From Sinomicrobium kalidii (GTDB lineage: Bacteria; Bacteroidota; Bacteroidia; Flavobacteriales; Flavobacteriaceae): a DNA stretch of 64,000 bases. Both the position numbers and the translations under genes were made by a program. This document shows positions 8,285-17,579 of this stretch, one piece after another; the stretch's first letter is position 1, and each line of letters starts with the position of its first letter. The DNA lies in assembly GCF_021183825.1 (NCBI RefSeq), contig NZ_CP089211.1, positions 1 to 64,000 of the forward strand, written 5' to 3'. Below the pieces are notes generated by a model. That model was given only the letters and a program-made list of their open reading frames with translations, was not told where the DNA came from and ran no database searches.

Positions 8285-10618
8285 TCATTCTTCTATCACT
8301 TCCAGTTTTGCAAAGCGGAGCAGCAACTTTTTTACTTCCCCGTTATCGAACTTGATCTCTGCTTTTTTGTCATTTCCCACACCTTCCACTTTGATCACCC
8401 GGCCATTACCAAAACGGGAGTGGGCTACCTTATTCCCTACGGATAAACCGGAAAGAACGGTATTTCCGTTGCCTACGGGAGTCCCGATATCCGGTTTTAC
8501 TTTGCGGAGTTTTCTGAGTTGGTTTTCCGAAGGTTTTTGTTTGTCCGGCGGTGTTCCGCTTACCGGTTTTTTGAGGCGCAGTTTGCTCTTGTCCACTTCA
8601 CCGAAAATATCTGCATCGATCATGGGTTTGTAACGATTATTAGCATCCATCGGCGGGGTGAGGTATTCCAGGTATTCGTCTTCGATTTCTTCTATAAAAC
8701 GGCTGGGCTCGGCATCGATGAGTTTACCCCAGCGATAGCGGCTCTGGGTATAGGTGAGGTAAGCCTGTTTTTCTGCCCGGGTCAGTGCCACGTAAAATAA
8801 TCTCCGTTCTTCCTCCAGTTCACTCCTGGTGTTCATGCTCATGGCCGAGGGAAAAAGATCCTCTTCCATCCCTACAATATACACATAGGGGAATTCCAGT
8901 CCCTTGGCGAGATGAATGGTCATGAGGGCAACCCTGTCGTCATCTGAAGTATCCTTGTCCATATCGGTGGCCAGGGCCACGTCTTCCAGGAATTCGGGCA
9001 GGGAACCCGTAGCGCCGTCTATTTCCTTTTGGCCTTCCACAAAATCCCGGATACCGTTAAGTAGTTCCTCCACGTTCTCCATTCGTGCAATACCCTCGGG
9101 CGTGCCGTCTTTTTTGAATTCGTGCAGCAAGCCAGTCTTTTTGGCCACGTGTTCGGAGAGCACAAAAGCGTCCGCACTCTGCGCGGTAACCTGGAAACTC
9201 TTGATCATGGTGATGAAATCTTCCAGTTTACGCCGCGTACCCGCATTGATCTTCAGATCTATTTTGTCCAGGTGTTCTATCACCTCGAATATGGAGCGTT
9301 TATAGTGATTCGCCGCCACGGTAAGCTTTTCCATCGTGGTCTGCCCTATTCCCCTTGCCGGGTAGTTGATCACCCGGTTCAGCGCTTCTTCGTCTTTAGG
9401 GTTGATCACCAAACGGAGATAAGACAGTACATCTTTTATTTCCTTGCGCTGGTAGAAAGACAATCCCCCGTATATGCGATAGGGAATGTCTCTTTTGCGC
9501 AACGCATCTTCTATGGCCCGGGACTGTGAATTGGTACGATAAAGTACGGCAAACTCTCCGTTGGAAAGCCGGTGCTGCATCTTGTTCTCAAAAACGGAGC
9601 CTGCTACAAAACGGCCTTCCTCGGCATCGGTAATACTGCGGTGAACTTTTATTTTATTCCCGTCATCATTAGCGGTCCACACTACTTTCTCCAGCCGGGT
9701 CTTGTTCTTTTCTATGACCGAGTTGGCCGCATTGACGATATTTTTTGTGGAGCGGTAATTTTGTTCCAGCCTGTATACTTTAACATCGTCATAATCGCGC
9801 TGGAAGTTCATAATGTTATTGATATTAGCTCCCCGGAAAGCATAGATACTCTGCGCATCATCCCCTACCACACAGATGTTCTGAAATTTATCGCTCAATG
9901 CCCTGACAATGAGATATTGCGAATGGTTGGTGTCCTGGTACTCGTCCACCAGGATGTAGCGGAAACGGTCCTGGTACTTGGCCAGCACTTCCGGGAACCG
10001 CGTAAGCAGTTCGTTGGTTTTCAGCAACAGATCATCAAAATCCATCGCTCCTGCCTTGAAGCAGCGGTCTACATAAGCGGCATAAATATCTCCCAGCCTG
10101 GGGCGTTTTGCCATGGCATCGGCTTCTACAAGTTCGGGATTATTAAAGTAAGCCTTTACGGTAATAAGGCTGTTTTTATACGAAGATATCCTGTTCTGAA
10201 CCTGTTTGTATTTATACACGTCCTTATCCAGTCCCATTTCCTTGATAATGGCATTGATAAGACGCTGGGAATCCTGTGTATCATAAATGGTGAAATTACT
10301 GGGATACCCGAGTTTATCGGCTTCAAAGCGCAGTATTTTTGCAAACACGGAGTGGAAAGTTCCCATCCACAGGTTTTTGGCTTCACTGTTTCCCACAATA
10401 TCGGCAATACGCTTCTTCATTTCCCGGGCCGCCTTGTTGGTAAAGGTCAGTGACAGGATATTAAAAGCATCCACGCCCTTGTTCATCAGGTATGCAATGC
10501 GATAGGTAAGCACCCGCGTCTTGCCCGATCCCGCACCGGCAATGACCATTAAAGGGCCATTCATATGAAGTACGGGGGCCCGCTGTGCATCATTGAGTTC
10601 CTCTAAATATTTTTCCAC
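8285..10618 (-). CDS. ATP-dependent DNA helicase, UvrD/PcrA family
   Basis: The 777-residue protein is a superfamily 1A 3'-5' helicase for excision repair and removal of proteins from DNA. Motif I is GAGSGKT (residues 28-34), followed by LSLTFTNKAAREMKKR (Ia), VDEYQDTNHSQY (II), GDDAQSIYAFRGA (III), YRSTKNI (IV), MTIHLAKGLEFPYVY (V) and VALTRAEKQAYL (VI). The C-terminus has a small basic domain (VGNKVAHSRFGNGRV) like the RNA-polymerase-binding Tudor fold of PcrA/UvrD. The start is GTG at 10618; no ATG gives the full Q motif. No partner gene overlaps it. Confidence 0.96.
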   Translation of the reverse strand: MEKYLEELNDAQRAPVLHMNGPLMVIAGAGSGKTRVLTYRIAYLMNKGVDAFNILSLTFTNKAAREMKKRIADIVGNSEAKNLWMGTFHSVFAKILRFEADKLGYPSNFTIYDTQDSQRLINAIIKEMGLDKDVYKYKQVQNRISSYKNSLITVKAYFNNPELVEADAMAKRPRLGDIYAAYVDRCFKAGAMDFDDLLLKTNELLTRFPEVLAKYQDRFRYILVDEYQDTNHSQYLIVRALSDKFQNICVVGDDAQSIYAFRGANINNIMNFQRDYDDVKVYRLEQNYRSTKNIVNAANSVIEKNKTRLEKVVWTANDDGNKIKVHRSITDAEEGRFVAGSVFENKMQHRLSNGEFAVLYRTNSQSRAIEDALRKRDIPYRIYGGLSFYQRKEIKDVLSYLRLVINPKDEEALNRVINYPARGIGQTTMEKLTVAANHYKRSIFEVIEHLDKIDLKINAGTRRKLEDFITMIKSFQVTAQSADAFVLSEHVAKKTGLLHEFKKDGTPEGIARMENVEELLNGIRDFVEGQKEIDGATGSLPEFLEDVALATDMDKDTSDDDRVALMTIHLAKGLEFPYVYIVGMEEDLFPSAMSMNTRSELEEERRLFYVALTRAEKQAYLTYTQSRYRWGKLIDAEPSRFIEEIEDEYLEYLTPPMDANNRYKPMIDADIFGEVDKSKLRLKKPVSGTPPDKQKPSENQLRKLRKVKPDIGTPVGNGNTVLSGLSVGNKVAHSRFGNGRVIKVEGVGNDKKAEIKFDNGEVKKLLLRFAKLEVIEE

Positions 10619-10821
10619 TATTGTCTGTTCTTTTTCAAATATCTAACCATCCGCTATTTCCCGGAAAAGGCAGTTTGCAACCAACATTAAAAATCAAAGC
10701 GTGAAATTAATTATTATGGTTTTATTATTAAAACTATTTTGGGAGTCTTTTCGTTTTCCGGAGTAGAAAGCTGTTTTTTTAAGAATATACGGATGTTAAA
10801 AGTTTTAGGTGAGGCTAATTA

Positions 10822-11007
10822 TTAATCTATCTCTTGTTTTTTGACCCGGTCAAAACCTTCTTTTATAGCACCAGCATTGATTGCGTTACTATTGGCCATG
10901 TCCAATAGTTTTTGTGGAATTGTTTCCGGAGGATGAGGGTTATCAAAATAAAAAAACAAAACCCTGTTTGTTCCTGTAGATCTTTTCGTGATAATATTTG
11001 AAACAGG
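10822..11007 (-). pseudogene. In-frame fragment of an unidentified gene (3' end remnant)
   Basis: On the minus strand an open frame of 61 codons ends with TAA at 10822. It reads sensibly, with segments such as RVLFFYFDNPHPPETIPQKL and AINAGAIKEGFDRVKKQ. It has no start codon near its upstream end; the first in-frame ATG is about two thirds through. It is in the same frame as the lipoprotein gene that ends at 11017, separated from it by three stop codons in the six codons before it. I read it as the C-terminal remnant of a displaced gene in an accessory locus. A real short gene with an unusual start is possible. Confidence 0.45.
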
Positions 11008-11016
11008 CTATCAGGA

Positions 11017-11511
11017 TTACTGTCTAACTCCCTTGATTTTATGCCTTAGATAATTTACGGCGTCAGCGTCCCACTTTCCGGTTTGGGAAATTTTAATTAT
11101 TTTTTCAAATACTTCTTTTTGACAACAAATCTCGGAAGCCTGAAAAAATTTATCTATATATTCATTGGCTTCTTTATAGAGTGGCATTGCCTTTCCTGTT
11201 ACATCGTCAAAACCAAAATATTCCTGAAAGGTTTGAAACGTAGAAGGAAATTTTCTGACATATTCCACAAAGTAATTATCAGATGCACTGTCTGAAGATA
11301 TTTTTTGAAAACAATTTTTTAAAGAACCCGGGCCTTGTAATTGTTGCTTTTTGTAGACAATACTTTCCTGAAACAATCTCATCGAAATAGTAGAAATACT
11401 TATGTGTTTTTTTGACAAACTTTTTTCCTGAGTATTTCCGGGACTTTCCTTACAGCAAAGAAAACATCCAATACATATAGCATATATCGAGATTAAGCCA
11501 ATTCCTTTCAC
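11017..11511 (-). CDS. Small putative lipoprotein of the toxin-like locus (candidate immunity protein)
   Basis: I do not recognise this 164-residue protein. It starts with a hydrophobic segment with cysteines (ICIGCFLCCKES), which can serve as a lipoprotein signal, so it probably sits on the periplasmic face of a membrane. The mature part is charged and helical-looking, with two further cysteines (EICCQKE). Its gene is AT-rich and lies 87 bp downstream of another lipoprotein gene and the LysM/peptidase gene, all on one strand. Position, small size and anchoring fit an immunity protein for a cell-wall-degrading toxin. That is inference only. Confidence 0.5.
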   Translation of the reverse strand: MKGIGLISIYAICIGCFLCCKESPGNTQEKSLSKKHISISTISMRLFQESIVYKKQQLQGPGSLKNCFQKISSDSASDNYFVEYVRKFPSTFQTFQEYFGFDDVTGKAMPLYKEANEYIDKFFQASEICCQKEVFEKIIKISQTGKWDADAVNYLRHKIKGVRQ

Positions 11512-11598
11512 TTTTTATTGATCGATCTTATTCTTATACCATTTCCTGCAACCCGAAACCATTGAGAAGAATTGTTCTTACTTGGACAAATAAATCAT

Positions 11599-12297
11599 TT
11601 ACTCTATCTTTTTAAATCTTCCATGCTCAATACTGTAAATCGTACTTTCCATCATTCTTGTTTCGCTATCATATACTTCAAAGCTTTTTATATAAATCTG
11701 GTAATTTTTATCTATATAAAATCCTTTTTCCGAGCTGTGTAAATCCTTAGATAAAGAATAATATATATTTAAATAATCTATTACTTTTCCTTTTTTATTA
11801 ATTGTTACAATATCTTTAATATACGCCCCTTTTTTCAGATTTTCATATCCTCTAATTACAATATTACATCCTCCTTTTTCTGGTAAAATCTCTAAAATAT
11901 TATACTCAATAGTTAAGGAATTCTTATTCAAGAAGTCAAATAACTTCTCATCATATTTATTATAATCGTTAACCCCCTGCACAAATAAATTTGTTCGCAA
12001 GGTTTTACTTTTTTGTAATGAATTTACAATATCATTTAAAACCTTAGTGTTTCGATCTATTGATTGATTATCAGAAAAAACAGAAGGATACGTCCAACTC
12101 TCAGGAAAAGGATAGGTACGTATTTCTTTCGAACCATAAGGAAGTTCTACAGTATTCTTAACTTTTTTATTGGGATTAACCGAATCTTTGAAAACAATTG
12201 AATCATTTTCTGATAGTTCCTTCTTTCGGGATACATCATTTTGCCCGTCTTTGCAACTTAATAGACATATAAAAAATACTATTATATATTTTATCAT
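11599..12297 (-). CDS. Putative lipoprotein directly downstream of the LysM/peptidase gene (candidate immunity protein)
   Basis: This 232-residue protein has a clear lipoprotein signal: hydrophobic residues 3-13, then LLSC with Cys14-Lys. I recognise no domain in the mature part, which is rich in Lys, Asn, Ser and Tyr. Only 3 bp separate its start from the stop of the 545-residue LysM protein gene, so they are one transcription unit and probably translationally linked. The gene is very AT-rich compared with the flanking housekeeping genes. The pairing of a toxin-like protein with an adjacent anchored periplasmic protein suggests immunity. A structural envelope role cannot be excluded. Confidence 0.6.
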   Translation of the reverse strand: MIKYIIVFFICLLSCKDGQNDVSRKKELSENDSIVFKDSVNPNKKVKNTVELPYGSKEIRTYPFPESWTYPSVFSDNQSIDRNTKVLNDIVNSLQKSKTLRTNLFVQGVNDYNKYDEKLFDFLNKNSLTIEYNILEILPEKGGCNIVIRGYENLKKGAYIKDIVTINKKGKVIDYLNIYYSLSKDLHSSEKGFYIDKNYQIYIKSFEVYDSETRMMESTIYSIEHGRFKKIE

Positions 12298-12300
12298 AAC

Positions 12301-13938
12301 TTAGTCTTTATACTTTGGACTCAATTGAGAACAATGAAGATGAGTATCATGTAAGCTTCCTCCATCTCTTTTAGTATGATCTGTCAATCCATCCAAATAA
12401 TTAGAACTGCCACGTATTCTTTTAGAAAATCCAAACTTTTTCATGGCATCAATTATTTTTTGATCATCCTCCAATGTCCATAAATAACCCGTATCTATTG
12501 CGAAACCATTACTGTGTTCCAAACTTGGAAATGCAGATCCATCTTTATAACACGAACCTGTGCATGAAACATCAAGACCTATATCGGCTAAAGCACCTAA
12601 AAAGGCTGCAAAATATTCTGGATTTGCATATTCTCTTTTGGTTTGTTCAAAGTGGAACTGTATCTCGGCAGTTCTATTATTAATTTCTTTCATATGAACC
12701 AAAATAATATCCTCATCCAGAGCCGGATATTTTATTTTATAATGTGCTTGCCCATATTTATTCCCATCTGTAATTACTGTTCCATCCTCATATATATGAG
12801 ATGTTTTTGCATCGACCCCCATACTGTTATATGAAGTGTAATCAATGGTTTCAACCGGTTCTTCTTCTCTAAATGAATCTACAGGTTGCCCGGTTCCCTT
12901 TTTCTTTACAGTATATAAATCACATGTTATTAAATTATATTTCTCATCGTTTTCATCATGATAAACATAGCTAACTTTTTTTGAGTTAGTCAAGTCTACC
13001 TCCGAAATATGTCCTGTATGATATATATGAATTACTTTAGACCCTGTCACCTCGAACCACTCCTCATCCTCATTCAAAAAGATATTGCTCCTGTCCCGGC
13101 CGCAATAGATCACTTCCCCTTCGGCCTGTGCTTCCACCTCGATGGAAAGCAAGCTCTTTACAGTATCTCCGTATTCCGGTTCCCAGCCGTTTTTTACGAT
13201 CATCGTATCATAGCTTTCCGGCGGAATGCTTTGCCGGCCATCGGTATAACCCAGTATTTCTTCCTCCTGAAGTTTTTCCTGCCACTCTTCCAGCTTCTCA
13301 TCATCTTTCGGGCGAAGTTCGATCCGGGCATAACGAAGGCTTCCCTTTAATTCCTCTTCTTGCGGTTCCCCGAGTTCTATGGTGGTGATCTCATTATCGT
13401 CCTGTAACACGGCCAATGCCCCTCCGTCCGTAAGCAAGGCTTCCTTTTCCTTTAAAGTGACCTGTATACAATTCACCGCACCGAAATGTTCCGCTACAAC
13501 ATAAATCGCGTCACCGACATTCGCTCCGGTTACCCTTTCAAAACTTGTCTTTTCCCCGGTCTGTTGTCTGCCGGTAATACTCAATTCTTGCCCGACCTGT
13601 ATCACATCGCTGTCCAGTTTGTTTTCCTTCATGATACTGTCGGCAGTGGCTCCTTCATAATTGCGTGCAATATTACTGAGGTTATCTCCGGAAACAACCG
13701 TGTATTTTTCTTTAGTTTCTTCAAATACCGGTTCGGTCTTCTTCTTTGCAAAATAGGCACTGTTTATGAGTAGATCCCCGGGAGGCGGGTCTTCGGGTGT
13801 TCCGAAACAAATACCTTCTTCTGCGGTTTCGTTAATGGAAATGGCTGCCGACTGGTTGATAACATCCGCATAGTTATTGATATCTCCCCTGGCGATCCTT
13901 ATAAATTTACCGCCTGCATATTTGGTAATAAAGCCCAT
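12301..13938 (-). CDS. LysM protein with C-terminal M15/LAS-type metallopeptidase-like domain; candidate polymorphic effector
   Basis: The 545-residue protein lacks a classical signal peptide. It opens with MGFITKYAGGKFIRIARGD and a proline-rich PEDPPPGD, a start I recall from other flavobacterial toxin-like proteins (memory, not searched). A LysM peptidoglycan-binding module follows at about 83-127 (YTVVSGDNLSNIARNY). At the C-terminus H475-SNGFAI-D482 and H533-L-H535 match the HxxGxAxD ... HxH zinc pattern of D-Ala-D-Ala metallopeptidases. I infer a peptidoglycan hydrolase. Base composition breaks near residue 290: the 60-base line at 13261 has 29 G/C, the one at 12661 only 18. Two lipoprotein genes follow. 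No T6SS or other secretion genes are in the window. Confidence 0.65.
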   Translation of the reverse strand: MGFITKYAGGKFIRIARGDINNYADVINQSAAISINETAEEGICFGTPEDPPPGDLLINSAYFAKKKTEPVFEETKEKYTVVSGDNLSNIARNYEGATADSIMKENKLDSDVIQVGQELSITGRQQTGEKTSFERVTGANVGDAIYVVAEHFGAVNCIQVTLKEKEALLTDGGALAVLQDDNEITTIELGEPQEEELKGSLRYARIELRPKDDEKLEEWQEKLQEEEILGYTDGRQSIPPESYDTMIVKNGWEPEYGDTVKSLLSIEVEAQAEGEVIYCGRDRSNIFLNEDEEWFEVTGSKVIHIYHTGHISEVDLTNSKKVSYVYHDENDEKYNLITCDLYTVKKKGTGQPVDSFREEEPVETIDYTSYNSMGVDAKTSHIYEDGTVITDGNKYGQAHYKIKYPALDEDIILVHMKEINNRTAEIQFHFEQTKREYANPEYFAAFLGALADIGLDVSCTGSCYKDGSAFPSLEHSNGFAIDTGYLWTLEDDQKIIDAMKKFGFSKRIRGSSNYLDGLTDHTKRDGGSLHDTHLHCSQLSPKYKD

Positions 13939-14088
13939 AATCCCGAAAAATGATCTTTAAATGTTACTGTCAATAATTTATCAGGGGGAATTGATATCCG
14001 ACAGTCTATACAATATTAAAACTTTCGGACGACAAAATGAAAAAGGAATATGAATTTCTAAAGAAAACCGGGGCCTTTGTAACAGGTT

Positions 14089-14616
14089 TTAATACGATCT
14101 AACAAAATATCCGGGATTAAACCAGGCCATGTGCAATGGTGTTTCCGGTTCAGCCCCCGACTTGAATATCTTGTGTTCCTGCCGTCCCTCATTTACAAAT
14201 CCCAGGCTCCTGTAAAAAGCTACGTTCCGGGTATTGTGTTCCCGTACGTAGAGTTCAATACGCAATATATGAGGGTATTTCTCCCTGACGGTCCTTAAAA
14301 ATTCCCCGAACAGCTTTCTCCCTATCCCTTTCCCCTGGTGGTCCGGGGCCACCACAATGGTCAGATCGGTCAAAATATGCTGAAAAGCGTAAATATCCGG
14401 GGTATAGGCATGTATCTCACCTACGAGTTTTCCTTCATCTACAGCCGTCAATATCAGGCCGTTTTTAGTTGCATTGGACAAAAAACCGGAAATATACGCA
14501 TCATCTATTTCTTCTTTTCTCCGGATGATACCTCCGGGAATCTCCGCTACTTCGGAATAAAGTTCCAGTAACCGGGGAGCCAGACCCGTAACATCCGGAT
14601 TTATCACAATATCCAT
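14089..14616 (-). CDS. GNAT family N-acetyltransferase
   Basis: The 175-residue protein has the acetyl-CoA binding motif as DHQGKGIGRKLFGEFL and a later NTRNVAFYRSLGF, both typical of GCN5-related acetyltransferases. The substrate is unknown. Its ATG lies one base after the stop codon of the IorB-like gene, so it is the last gene of the molybdenum-enzyme operon by position. Whether it has a role there is not known. Confidence 0.85.
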   Translation of the reverse strand: MDIVINPDVTGLAPRLLELYSEVAEIPGGIIRRKEEIDDAYISGFLSNATKNGLILTAVDEGKLVGEIHAYTPDIYAFQHILTDLTIVVAPDHQGKGIGRKLFGEFLRTVREKYPHILRIELYVREHNTRNVAFYRSLGFVNEGRQEHKIFKSGAEPETPLHMAWFNPGYFVRSY

Positions 14617-14617
14617 G

Positions 14618-16912
14618 CTATGCGTTGGGCTTCAGATTTATGGGAAGTTTGTCTATCCGTTTTCCCGTGACCTTATAAATGGCATTGCAAAGGGCCGGAA
14701 TAAACGGCGGAACGGGAGGCTCGCCCACTCCGGTGGGTTTGGCATCACTTTCAACAATATCCACATGGATTTGTTGCGGGGATTGCGGCATCCGCACAAT
14801 TTGATAGGTATCGAAATTGTCCTGCTCTACCTGCCCGTTCTTCATGGTGATCTCACTGTTAAGGGCCAGACTGGCTGCAAACTGGGAACCGCCTTCAAAC
14901 TGGGAACGGATGCGGTCGGTATTCACGGGCCGGCCACAATCCTGGGCATAATACACATTGGGGATCGTGATGTTATTCCTGTCATCCACAGCAATTTCCA
15001 CCACGCAGGCCACATAGGTCAGGAAGCTGCGATGTACGGCAAAGCCCTGTGCCTGTCCTTCCGGCATGTCCTTTCCCCATCCGGAATTTTTGGCAACGCG
15101 TTCTATAACCCGCCTGAGCCTTCCGGTTTCCCAGGGATAATCTTCGATACTTTCTCCGTAATTTTCATATCCACCCTGTGGCATTTCTTCATTGAACGTA
15201 ATGCTCCGGTCTTCTCCCAGCATATCCAGGGCATTGGCCACCGGGTCCATGTTGCGGGCTTCTGCGATCTCATCGAGCATACTGCCGGAGGCAAAAGTGT
15301 GGTGAATATTGCTCACCGAACGCAACCACCCTATTCTCACGTGGGCTTCGGCATCGTGGGTTTCTATGCGTATGGAAGGCACATCATACGGAAAATCCAC
15401 ACAGCCCAGCCCCATTTCTCCGTCAGAAGGCTGAACGGCCTCTGCATTGGAGGTGGCGCTGATGGACGGGAAAACGGAATGATGGTTCCAGCCTGCCACT
15501 TTGTTGTCTTTGTCAATCACCGCCCTTATCCGCTGTGCGCTCATGGCATGGTAAAAATCGTGCTGCACATCGTCTTCCCTTGTCCACTGCACTTTCACCG
15601 GATATCCGGATTTTTGTGCGAGCAGGGCGGCTTCCACAATAAAATCGGGTTTGGACTTACGGCCGAAGCCTCCTCCTATGAGAGTGACATTTACTTTCAC
15701 ATCCTTAATGTCCATCCCCAGGGCTTCTGCTACGGAACCCCTCGCCCATTGCGGGTGTTGTGTTGGTGCCCAGACCTCACACTTTCCGTCCTTCAGCCAT
15801 ACCAGGGCACAGGGCGGTTCTATGGTACCATGGGCATAATACGGAGCGAGGTAGGTCTTTTCGATAACTTTAGAACCTCCCCGGAGGGATTGGTCGAAAT
15901 CCCCCTTTTCCCGCCTTACCGTGCCTTTTCCTTTGGTACTTTCCAGCAGTGCCTGCTGTTGTTTTTCAGAATCATAACTCGCATTGGGGCCCAGGTCCCA
16001 CTCGATTTCCAGGGCTTTTCTACCCTGTATTGCGGCCCAGGTGTTTTCGGCTATCACCGCTACTCCGCTCAGCGGTTTGTTCAACTGTGGCGGAATCCCT
16101 GCTCCTTCGATCGTATGGACTTTCAATACGCCTTCTACTGCGAGCGCCGCTTTGTCATTTACGGATTTTACCGTTCCGCCTACTACCGGACAGCGTTGGA
16201 CTACGGCTATTTTCATATCCGGAACAGCAGCATCAATACCGTAAACCGCTTTCCCTGTAATAATATCGTCGAGGTCAACAATAGGCGTATCTTTTCCTAT
16301 TCTTTTGAATTCCGAGGGGTCTTTTAAAGTTATTTCATCCGGTCCCGGTACAGGCAAAGCAGCGGCGGTATCTACCAGTTCCCCGAAACCGATCTCCTTA
16401 CCGGAGGCCTTGTGAATAACCCTACTATTGTCCGTACTGCACTCTTCTTCCGGCACTTCCCATTTTCGGGCAGCAGCGCGGACGAGTAACAGCCTTGCCG
16501 TGGCCCCGGCTTCCCGCATGGGATTGTAGAACATGCGCACGGAGAACGACCCGTCCGTATTCTGGTTACCGTATTTTTCCTCGTCACCTTCGGCCTGAAC
16601 GATTTCCACTTTTTCCCAGTCGGCCCCGAGTTCATCGGCTATGATCAAGGGCAGGGAAGTCCGTACCCCCTGTCCCATTTCAGAACGGTGGGCAGTGATA
16701 ATCACTTTTCCTTCGGAAGTTATACTAAGATAAACATTAGCTGTAAATGTCGTGACCTCCCCGCCTTTTTTACGGTCGTTACAACTAAAACTAACCCCGA
16801 GCACAAGCCCGGTAGCTGCCAGGGAGCCCAGTTTTAGAAAGTCCCGCCTGCCGGGTTTGTAAATATCGGTCTTCTCTTTGGTTTCTTCCGGACGTGTAAG
16901 CATAGATTTCAT
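14618..16912 (-). CDS. Molybdenum hydroxylase large subunit, IorB/xanthine dehydrogenase family
   Basis: The 764-residue protein is the molybdopterin-binding subunit of an oxidase of the isoquinoline 1-oxidoreductase / aldehyde oxidase kind, which hydroxylates N-heterocycles or aldehydes with water as oxygen donor. The N-terminus has a twin-arginine motif, R22-R23-DFLKLG, followed by a hydrophobic stretch, so it is predicted to be exported folded by Tat. Family motifs include GGGFGRKSKPDF, where the Mo cofactor binds, and GVGEPPVPP near the end, with the presumed catalytic Glu at E731. The paired [2Fe-2S] subunit gene is 25 bp upstream. No FAD subunit is present, as is usual for IorAB. The natural substrate is unknown. 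Confidence 0.92.
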   Translation of the reverse strand: MKSMLTRPEETKEKTDIYKPGRRDFLKLGSLAATGLVLGVSFSCNDRKKGGEVTTFTANVYLSITSEGKVIITAHRSEMGQGVRTSLPLIIADELGADWEKVEIVQAEGDEEKYGNQNTDGSFSVRMFYNPMREAGATARLLLVRAAARKWEVPEEECSTDNSRVIHKASGKEIGFGELVDTAAALPVPGPDEITLKDPSEFKRIGKDTPIVDLDDIITGKAVYGIDAAVPDMKIAVVQRCPVVGGTVKSVNDKAALAVEGVLKVHTIEGAGIPPQLNKPLSGVAVIAENTWAAIQGRKALEIEWDLGPNASYDSEKQQQALLESTKGKGTVRREKGDFDQSLRGGSKVIEKTYLAPYYAHGTIEPPCALVWLKDGKCEVWAPTQHPQWARGSVAEALGMDIKDVKVNVTLIGGGFGRKSKPDFIVEAALLAQKSGYPVKVQWTREDDVQHDFYHAMSAQRIRAVIDKDNKVAGWNHHSVFPSISATSNAEAVQPSDGEMGLGCVDFPYDVPSIRIETHDAEAHVRIGWLRSVSNIHHTFASGSMLDEIAEARNMDPVANALDMLGEDRSITFNEEMPQGGYENYGESIEDYPWETGRLRRVIERVAKNSGWGKDMPEGQAQGFAVHRSFLTYVACVVEIAVDDRNNITIPNVYYAQDCGRPVNTDRIRSQFEGGSQFAASLALNSEITMKNGQVEQDNFDTYQIVRMPQSPQQIHVDIVESDAKPTGVGEPPVPPFIPALCNAIYKVTGKRIDKLPINLKPNA

Positions 16913-16937
16913 AAAGAAGTGTTTTTTTGATTCGGGA

Positions 16938-17393
16938 TTATTCTCCGGAAGCGGTACGAATGGCCGCTTTTATCCTGTTGTATGTACCACAGCGACACAG
17001 GTTGCCCTGCATGGCACTGTTGATCTCTTCATCCGAAGGGGACGGGTTTTCCCTGAGCAATGCCGCTGCCGACATGATCTGCCCGGTCTGGCAATAGCCG
17101 CACTGGGGCACCACGTGTTCCGCCCAGGCTTTTTGCAACGGGTGATCCCCGTTTTCCGAAAGCCCTTCAATAGTAGTAATTTCAGCCGATTGTACCGCGG
17201 AAACAGGAAGACTGCACGAGCGGGTGGCCACTCCGTCGAAATGTACGGTACAGGCACCGCAAAGCGCCTTTCCGCACCCGAACTTGGTGCCTTTCATATC
17301 AAGAATATCCCGCAACACCCATAACAAGGGCATTTCGGGCGTTGCCTCTACCTGGTGTTCCTCTCCGTTTACATGAATGGTATACTGTGCCAT
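16938..17393 (-). CDS. [2Fe-2S] small subunit of the molybdenum hydroxylase, IorA type
   Basis: The 151-residue protein carries two [2Fe-2S] clusters that pass electrons from the Mo centre. The plant-ferredoxin cluster uses C40, C45, C48 and C60 ([11 protein letters not shown] ... RSC). The second uses C98, C101, C133 and C135 (QCGYCQTGQ ... NLCRCG). Length and spacing match IorA and the small subunits of the xanthine dehydrogenase family. It has no signal peptide and would cross the membrane by hitch-hiking with the Tat-targeted large subunit. The 186-bp gap upstream to moaE is the widest in the cluster, so an internal promoter there is possible, though I found no convincing -7 element. Confidence 0.95.
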   Translation of the reverse strand: MAQYTIHVNGEEHQVEATPEMPLLWVLRDILDMKGTKFGCGKALCGACTVHFDGVATRSCSLPVSAVQSAEITTIEGLSENGDHPLQKAWAEHVVPQCGYCQTGQIMSAAALLRENPSPSDEEINSAMQGNLCRCGTYNRIKAAIRTASGE

Positions 17394-17579
17394 AGCGAAT
17401 TATTTTGTTAACATACAAGCCTTTAAGCAGCTTAAATTTAATTATAATCCGCCAGTCGTGAGAAGTTATAACCTGTTTTTTAACTGTAAAAAAGTCTATT
17501 TATACTTGTTCAAAATAAATAGATACGGTATTGTTCAGGAAATTTCCTGCTGTATTAAGATCAAAAGGAAACAAAACCG

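Noticed and set aside
10822..11511. One longer lipoprotein gene broken by a single point mutation
   Set aside because: Three stop codons (TAA, TGA, TAG) lie between the two in-frame parts within a few codons, so a single change cannot join them.
14615..16327. 570-residue plus-strand open frame opposite the IorB-like gene
   Set aside because: It is a shadow of the well-supported molybdenum hydroxylase gene, with no start context or family motif.
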